Positions 60,364-64,000 of a stretch of DNA of 64,000 bases are shown here, piece by piece. The notes under the pieces are model-generated. The model did not search any database. It was not told the origin of the DNA and saw only the letters and a list, made by a program, of their open reading frames with translations. How positions within the stretch are numbered: position 1 is the first letter of the stretch; the number at the start of each line of letters is the position of its first letter. The translations under genes and the position numbers were made by a program. The stretch comes from Pseudomonas anuradhapurensis (GTDB lineage: Bacteria; Pseudomonadota; Gammaproteobacteria; Pseudomonadales; Pseudomonadaceae): contig NZ_CP077097.1 in assembly GCF_014269225.2 (NCBI RefSeq), forward strand, positions 1,432,001 to 1,496,000. Reading direction: 5' to 3'.

Positions 60364-60674
60364 CGACAGGCCTGAAGGTCTACGACCCGAGCGGCCTGGC
60401 GCTGCTGGATATGACCAGCTCGATCAGCCAGATGATGGGTTATGTGGACACGGGAGCGGCCAATGGGTCGCTCTCGATTCCCCTTGCCCCCGCTGGAAAG
60501 ACGCTGTTCTACGCCATTACCGAGCTTTCGGCCCAGAACAAGTACCTCGGGAAGCGGCCCGGGGTCACTCTGACGGTGGGAGCCTCCGCTGCAACCTTGT
60601 CCTGGCAGTACTCCTATCCGAGCGGCTGGGGGTTCTATTCGCTCAACTGCAGAATTCACTACGGATACTACTGA
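60360..60674 (+). CDS. Tail tip accessory protein (104 aa)
   Basis: ATG 60360 overlaps the J stop. It begins TGLKVYDPSGLALLDMTSSISQMMGYVDTG, a module repeated at the start of the next protein. The remainder is beta-rich (LFYAITELSAQNKYLG, VTLTVGASAATLSWQYSYPSGWGFYSL). Small proteins of this sort follow J in Pseudomonas siphophages. Function not known; probably a tail tip or fibre-base component. Confidence 0.7.
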   Translation: MTTGLKVYDPSGLALLDMTSSISQMMGYVDTGAANGSLSIPLAPAGKTLFYAITELSAQNKYLGKRPGVTLTVGASAATLSWQYSYPSGWGFYSLNCRIHYGYY

Positions 60675-61546
60675 TGTCAGCAGGCCTGAAGGTTTACAAG
60701 GAGGACGGAAGTCTCCTGTTCGACACCGAGAAAATCACCTACGGATTGCTCAAGAGCGGCTATCTCTCCTACATGCTCAATTGGCCCCGGCTTGAGTACA
60801 GGTCGGCCAACTTGCCACCCAATGAAGGGAGCAGCTATGCAGAGTCCTCATTTTCCGACGCCATCCATGGGTTCAGCGTTACCGGCGCGGTGGCGCCGAT
60901 CGTCTTCATAAGTGGTACGGGAATTTCGTGCGGCTCGTCCAAGTCGGGCGACACCACCACGTTCTACTTCATCGGGGCCAGCCCAAACACGAAGTTTTAC
61001 TACTTCGACACCATGCGCAACACTATGAACGGCGCGGGTCTGAAGTGCTACGACGAGGCCGGCACACTTACTTTCAATTCGCTGCAGTACCCGCTGAATA
61101 TCGTCGACACGATCAGTGCGCCGGCGCCGCCTACTCCGACAGTTGTTGGGGGCATTGCCCAGTACACCGTGCCGTTTGCCGGCGCTACCAAACAGGCCGT
61201 GCGGTTCATCAATAGCGGGGTGTATTACTGCGTGGCGCGTATTTTCATCGCCGTAGGATCGGGTGAATACGCAGCAAGCACCACGTTCTCCCGGTCTCTT
61301 GGGCAGGGGATTATGGACGGCATGTCCGCGCCAGGCACGCCGTTCCCGGCTTATGGAAACCAGCAGGCGCATATGGATGGCGCCTACGGCGCAACAGGCG
61401 GCATCTACTTCATGGCCTGCGACGCTGCGCGCACCACGATGATCTACAGCACCGCAGCGCCAAATCGGTACTTTGACATCCCCACCAATCGATACCCGCA
61501 GGCGCTCGTCATCAAGACGGACAACCTGCCATTCCCCTTCAACTAA
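60674..61546 (+). CDS. Tail tip accessory protein (290 aa), repeat-containing
   Basis: ATG 60674. Opens with AGLKVYKEDGSLLFDTEKITYGLLKSGYL, related to the preceding small protein. It carries another copy in the middle, GAGLKCYDEAGTLTFNSLQYPLNIVD. The rest is beta-rich without membrane segments. The later half (QAVRFINSGVYYCVARIFIAVGSG) has few charged residues, as in surface-exposed phage fibres. Its GC content is lower than that of J. Likely a virion side fibre or tip protein. Confidence 0.68.
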   Translation: MSAGLKVYKEDGSLLFDTEKITYGLLKSGYLSYMLNWPRLEYRSANLPPNEGSSYAESSFSDAIHGFSVTGAVAPIVFISGTGISCGSSKSGDTTTFYFIGASPNTKFYYFDTMRNTMNGAGLKCYDEAGTLTFNSLQYPLNIVDTISAPAPPTPTVVGGIAQYTVPFAGATKQAVRFINSGVYYCVARIFIAVGSGEYAASTTFSRSLGQGIMDGMSAPGTPFPAYGNQQAHMDGAYGATGGIYFMACDAARTTMIYSTAAPNRYFDIPTNRYPQALVIKTDNLPFPFN

Positions 61547-61558
61547 TCGGAGCATCCT

Positions 61559-62353
61559 ATGCCCTGGTACAGGACAGGTACGGTCGTGATCACGGCTGGC
61601 CAAACAACGGTGACCGGTACCGGCACCAATTTTTCAGCTAACGGCAGGGTTGGCGATGCGTTCCTCGGCCCGGATGGGCGCTGGTATGAGGTGACCAACA
61701 TTGCCAGCGGCACGGTGCTGAGCATCCTGCCAGCCTATCAAGGTGCGACGGTGAGCGGCGGCAGTTACGCCATCACGCCGGTGCAGGGCTATACCAAGAC
61801 ATTGGCCGATAAGTTCAACGACATCGCGAACACGTGGGGGTCAACGCTGGCTGGGCTAGGAGCGGTCTCGACCGAGAACGTCTTGCCGGTGGCCAAAGGC
61901 GGAACTGGGGGCACTACGGCGACCTTGGCCCGCAGCGGGCTCGGCTTGAAATCGGCAGCCGTTGCTGACATCGCAGGTACGGTGAGCCAGAGCGGTGGTA
62001 CTCCAACAGGCGCGATTATCGAGCGTGGCAGCAATGCCAACGGTGAGTACATTAAATTAGCCGACGGAACGATGCACTGCTGGATGACCATCAGCGTCAC
62101 CGATCAAGCGATCGATACTGCGTACGCTGGCGGCGTTTATCAAGGGACGCGCACTTGGTCTTTCCCTGCAGCATTTGCGGGTACGCCAGTTGTGATACCG
62201 GGCACATTCCGCTGGGGATCCGCCGCAAACTGGTCGGCACTTGCTGGCACCCCTAGCGGGTCGAGCGCCACATTGCGTGGGTTCGATATGGTGTCCAGGG
62301 CGTCCGGAACCGCAGTTCAAATTTCTGCACATGCGATTGGTAGGTGGTTCTGA
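61559..62353 (+). CDS. Tail fibre protein
   Basis: 264 aa, CGGAG before ATG 61559. The N-terminal attachment domain (PWYRTGTVVITAGQTTVTGTGTNFSANGRVGDAFLGPDGRWYEV) is common to Pseudomonas tail fibres. A linker LPVAKGGTGGTTATLARSGLGL precedes a C-terminal knob (GSNANGEYIKLADGTMHCWMTI, FPAAFAGTPVVIPGTF, AIGRWF). It should bind the bacterial surface receptor. Its stop overlaps the start of the assembly gene. Confidence 0.88.
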   Translation: MPWYRTGTVVITAGQTTVTGTGTNFSANGRVGDAFLGPDGRWYEVTNIASGTVLSILPAYQGATVSGGSYAITPVQGYTKTLADKFNDIANTWGSTLAGLGAVSTENVLPVAKGGTGGTTATLARSGLGLKSAAVADIAGTVSQSGGTPTGAIIERGSNANGEYIKLADGTMHCWMTISVTDQAIDTAYAGGVYQGTRTWSFPAAFAGTPVVIPGTFRWGSAANWSALAGTPSGSSATLRGFDMVSRASGTAVQISAHAIGRWF

Positions 62354-62946
62354 TGATTATTAAGCTCTCTCCAGTCCGGTCTGACCTGCAACTTGCAGTG
62401 TTCAAGACTGGCGAAGTTCTGGAAATCAACGGCGTTGGGCTGGATTTCTCCCGCTTGGCCGATGGTGAGACCTTGCCTGCTGAAGCAATCGGGTGTGAAT
62501 TCGTGATCGCGCCGGTTGAACGCTTCAACGGTGACCTGGTGCTTACCCTGATGCTGCCGCATGCAGCCGACGCACCGCAGGCTGCCCGGTTCCCGGTCAA
62601 TCTCTACCCCGCCGATGGGCCGGTGCAGCTTCCGGGCCTGGACTTCGGCGAGCGCCTGACCGCTATTGCCGGTGTGATTGATTGGTCGCAGGTTGTCACT
62701 GCCGAGGCGAAGGCGCAGGCTGCTGCCGAGCAGCTGCTTGCCGTCGTGACCGCCGATCTCGCCCAGCGCCGCGCCGCCGCCGATGCCGCCATCGCTCCGC
62801 TGCAGGATGCCTTCGATATTGGCGAAGCAACGCCTGACGATGAAGCGTGTCTCAAGCTCTGGAAAAAGTACCGCGTCGCGCTGAGCCGCCTGACTGAGCA
62901 GGAAGGCTACCCCAACGAGATTGACTGGCCAGCGCCTCCAGCTTGA
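62353..62946 (+). CDS. Tail fibre assembly-like protein
   Basis: 197 aa from ATG 62353 (TGATG overlap with the fibre gene). The C-terminal part LKLWKKYRVALSRLTEQEGYPNEIDWPAPP is the recognisable end of phage tail fibre assembly proteins. The N-terminal half is beta-rich and fibre-specific. It would chaperone trimerisation of the fibre. Confidence 0.8.
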   Translation: MIIKLSPVRSDLQLAVFKTGEVLEINGVGLDFSRLADGETLPAEAIGCEFVIAPVERFNGDLVLTLMLPHAADAPQAARFPVNLYPADGPVQLPGLDFGERLTAIAGVIDWSQVVTAEAKAQAAAEQLLAVVTADLAQRRAAADAAIAPLQDAFDIGEATPDDEACLKLWKKYRVALSRLTEQEGYPNEIDWPAPPA

Positions 62947-62964
62947 CCCGAACAGAACACACCG

Positions 62965-62988
62965 ACCGCCGCCTGGCGGTATTTTTTT
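62965..62988 (+). terminator. Intrinsic terminator before lysis genes
   Basis: ACCGCC-GCCT-GGCGGT then ATTTTTTT, 17 bases after the assembly-protein gene stop and before the endolysin ribosome site. Confidence 0.9.
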
Positions 62989-63002
62989 GCCTGGAGAAAC
63001 CC

Positions 63003-63446
63003 ATGACGCAATCCCAGCCCCGGGGCGTACGCAACCGCAACCCCGGAAACATCGATTTCAATCCCCGCAACGACTGGCAGGGCCAGATAGGCAAGGAACC
63101 TGGTGGCCGCTTCGCCATTTTCGACACCCCCGAAAACGGCATTCGTGCCTTGGGCAAGCTGCTGATCAACTACCGCGGCAAGGACGGCATGCCCGGCGTG
63201 GGCGGGAAGGGTATCGACACCGTACTTGAAACCATCAGCCGCTGGGCACCGAGCAGCGAGAACGACACCCAGGCCTATGCAGCAGCAGTTGCCAAGCGTC
63301 TGGGTGTGCGCCCAACCGACCCGATCAGCATCAAGGACCCGTCCACGCTGCGCGGCATGGTGGTCGGCATTATCGTGCACGAGAACGGCGGCAACCCGTA
63401 CCCGGACCAGGTGATTGACGAAGGCGTGCGGATGGCCTTGGTATGA
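63003..63446 (+). CDS. Probable endolysin / P5-like structural muramidase
   Basis: 147 aa, CTGGAG before ATG 63003. RGVRNRNPGNIDFNPRNDWQGQIG, GRFAIFDTPENGIRALGKLLINYR and INRWAPSSENDTQAYAAAVAKRLG match a family of phage proteins annotated as structural protein P5 or lysozyme-like. No signal peptide or membrane anchor is seen, so export would need the holin at 39728. Position directly before the spanin genes favours an endolysin role. The catalytic residue is not clear. Confidence 0.7.
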   Translation: MTQSQPRGVRNRNPGNIDFNPRNDWQGQIGKEPGGRFAIFDTPENGIRALGKLLINYRGKDGMPGVGGKGIDTVLETISRWAPSSENDTQAYAAAVAKRLGVRPTDPISIKDPSTLRGMVVGIIVHENGGNPYPDQVIDEGVRMALV

Positions 63447-63952
63447 AATCGTGGGCAATCAGATCTTTGATTCTGCTGGCCCTGCTTGCGTCCTACTGGG
63501 GCGTATACCAGCACGGCAGGACAGTGGAGCGGGCTGAAGCTGCTCGGGCTTCAGCCGAACGTGACAGCGGGGACCGCCTAGCCGAGGTGATAGGCGAGCG
63601 GGGCGCTCGAAAGGAAGAACAACGACGCGCCCAGGCGCAGGAGGAGGCAAGAGTCCATGCTCAAGAAGAACGAGCGATTGCTGAAGCTGGCGCTGCTGGC
63701 GCCGATGCTGCTGGCCAGCGGCTGCAGCACCAAGGCGCCAAGCTCGCCGCCACCGTCAGTTGTCCCGGCACGGATACCGCCGCTATCGCCCGAGGCCAGG
63801 CAGCCACCCGCGCCGCCATGGTGCTCTCCGACCTGCTCGCACGGGCTGACGAACGAGCGGGAGAACTGGCGAAAGCTTATGACCGAGCCCGAATAGCGGG
63901 TCAACAATGTGAACGAGCGTATGATGCGTTAAGCAACAGGGCGAGACTGTAG
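63443..63952 (+). CDS. Inner-membrane spanin Rz-like (DUF2514 type)
   Basis: 169 aa from ATG 63443 (overlaps preceding TGA). An N-terminal membrane anchor (residues 4-24, WAIRSLILLALLASYWGVYQ) is followed by a long Ala/Glu/Arg periplasmic coiled coil, the i-spanin design. It should link to the lipoprotein encoded within it and fuse inner and outer membranes in the last step of lysis. Confidence 0.88.
   Translation: MKSWAIRSLILLALLASYWGVYQHGRTVERAEAARASAERDSGDRLAEVIGERGARKEEQRRAQAQEEARVHAQEERAIAEAGAAGADAAGQRLQHQGAKLAATVSCPGTDTAAIARGQAATRAAMVLSDLLARADERAGELAKAYDRARIAGQQCERAYDALSNRARL
63657..63896 (+). CDS. Outer-membrane spanin lipoprotein Rz1-like, nested in Rz
   Basis: 79 aa from ATG 63657 in the +1 frame, entirely inside the Rz-like gene. 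Signal peptide LLKLALLAPMLLASGC with lipobox LASGC (Cys23), then a proline-rich mature part (PSSPPPSVVPARIPPLSPEARQPPAPP), the classic Rz1 signature. Nested overlap is the same as in lambda Rz/Rz1. Confidence 0.9.
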   Translation: MLKKNERLLKLALLAPMLLASGCSTKAPSSPPPSVVPARIPPLSPEARQPPAPPWCSPTCSHGLTNERENWRKLMTEPE

Positions 63953-64000
63953 TGGTTAGTCAATATGCGCTTTCAATAAATCAGTTAGTACTGGGTCTTC

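Larger units (their letters stand above)
27785..64000. mobile_element. Lambdoid siphoprophage, left end to window edge
   Basis: A continuous phage genome begins after asnO: int-xis, repressor region, replication genes, Q, terminase, HK97-type head, lambda-type tail, fibre and lysis genes. Gene order and strand layout follow lambda. REP elements, frequent before 24.3 kb, are absent here. Only the left junction is present; the right attachment site is outside. All core genes seen are full length with intact motifs, so the element could be inducible. Confidence 0.95.

Overview
The window is a stretch of a GC-rich Pseudomonas chromosome, most likely of the P. putida group. Three things point there: the gene order (apeB, minEDC, lpxL, mlaA, DUF485-actP, rsmI, NAGGN operon), gene content, and many palindromic REP pairs of the P. 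putida type (consensus like TTCGCGGGtaaACCCGCTCCCACAGG). The window ends inside a lambdoid siphoprophage. All functional calls come from reading translated sequence and recognising motifs; no database search was run.

Host chromosome, 1-27784. 1-2890: the end of a nutrient-uptake locus with an alkaline-phosphatase-superfamily hydrolase, an ABC substrate-binding protein and a divergent GntR/HutC-type regulator, with two candidate regulator sites between the last two. 2951-6789: a YbiO-like mechanosensitive channel, a 55-aa membrane protein, and an AT-richer islet with a frameshifted secreted protein and an orphan hypothetical gene. 6765-17718: cell-envelope and division genes: ApeB aminopeptidase, an RluA-type pseudouridine synthase, minE-minD-minC, lpxL, a patatin-like lipase, mlaA coupled to a serine hydrolase, and a GH17 membrane glucan enzyme. 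17915-22768: a betaine-binding protein, DUF485-actP acetate uptake, a DUF3309 peptide, an SDR, the CsrA paralogue rsmI and a YheU-family protein. 22939-27784: the osmoprotectant operon asnO-ngg-M42 peptidase, which makes the dipeptide N-acetylglutaminylglutamine amide.

Prophage, about 27785 to beyond 64000 (right end not in window). Integrase ends 36 bp from the asnO start codon. A lambda-like regulatory layout is readable. A leftward pL operon (LuxR-type HTH, CsrA, Arc-like, tiny ORF, excisionase, integrase) and a rightward pR operon (YdaS-like, Cro-like) flank an S24/LexA-type CI repressor. 17-bp dyads related to TACAAATnnnATTTGTA lie at both promoters. The pR side continues with small early genes, an ORF6N antirepressor-like protein, an O-like initiator gene carrying four iterons (probable origin), a DnaC-type loader, a DnaB-type helicase and an antiterminator Q. 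Late genes are holin, HNH nuclease, terminases, an HK97-type head (portal, ClpP-like protease, capsid, connectors), a lambda-type tail (tube, G/GT chaperones by frameshift, tape measure, M, L, K, I, J), a tail fibre with its assembly protein, and a probable endolysin plus nested Rz/Rz1 spanins. Intrinsic terminators punctuate the late operon, which fits Q-dependent antitermination.

Least explained cargo: a 203-aa protein after Q with a sigma70-like promoter, a membrane/zinc-ribbon protein inserted between the tail chaperone and tape-measure genes, and the prophage's own canonical CsrA in the pL operon. The last 48 bases (63953-64000) show no gene I can call.
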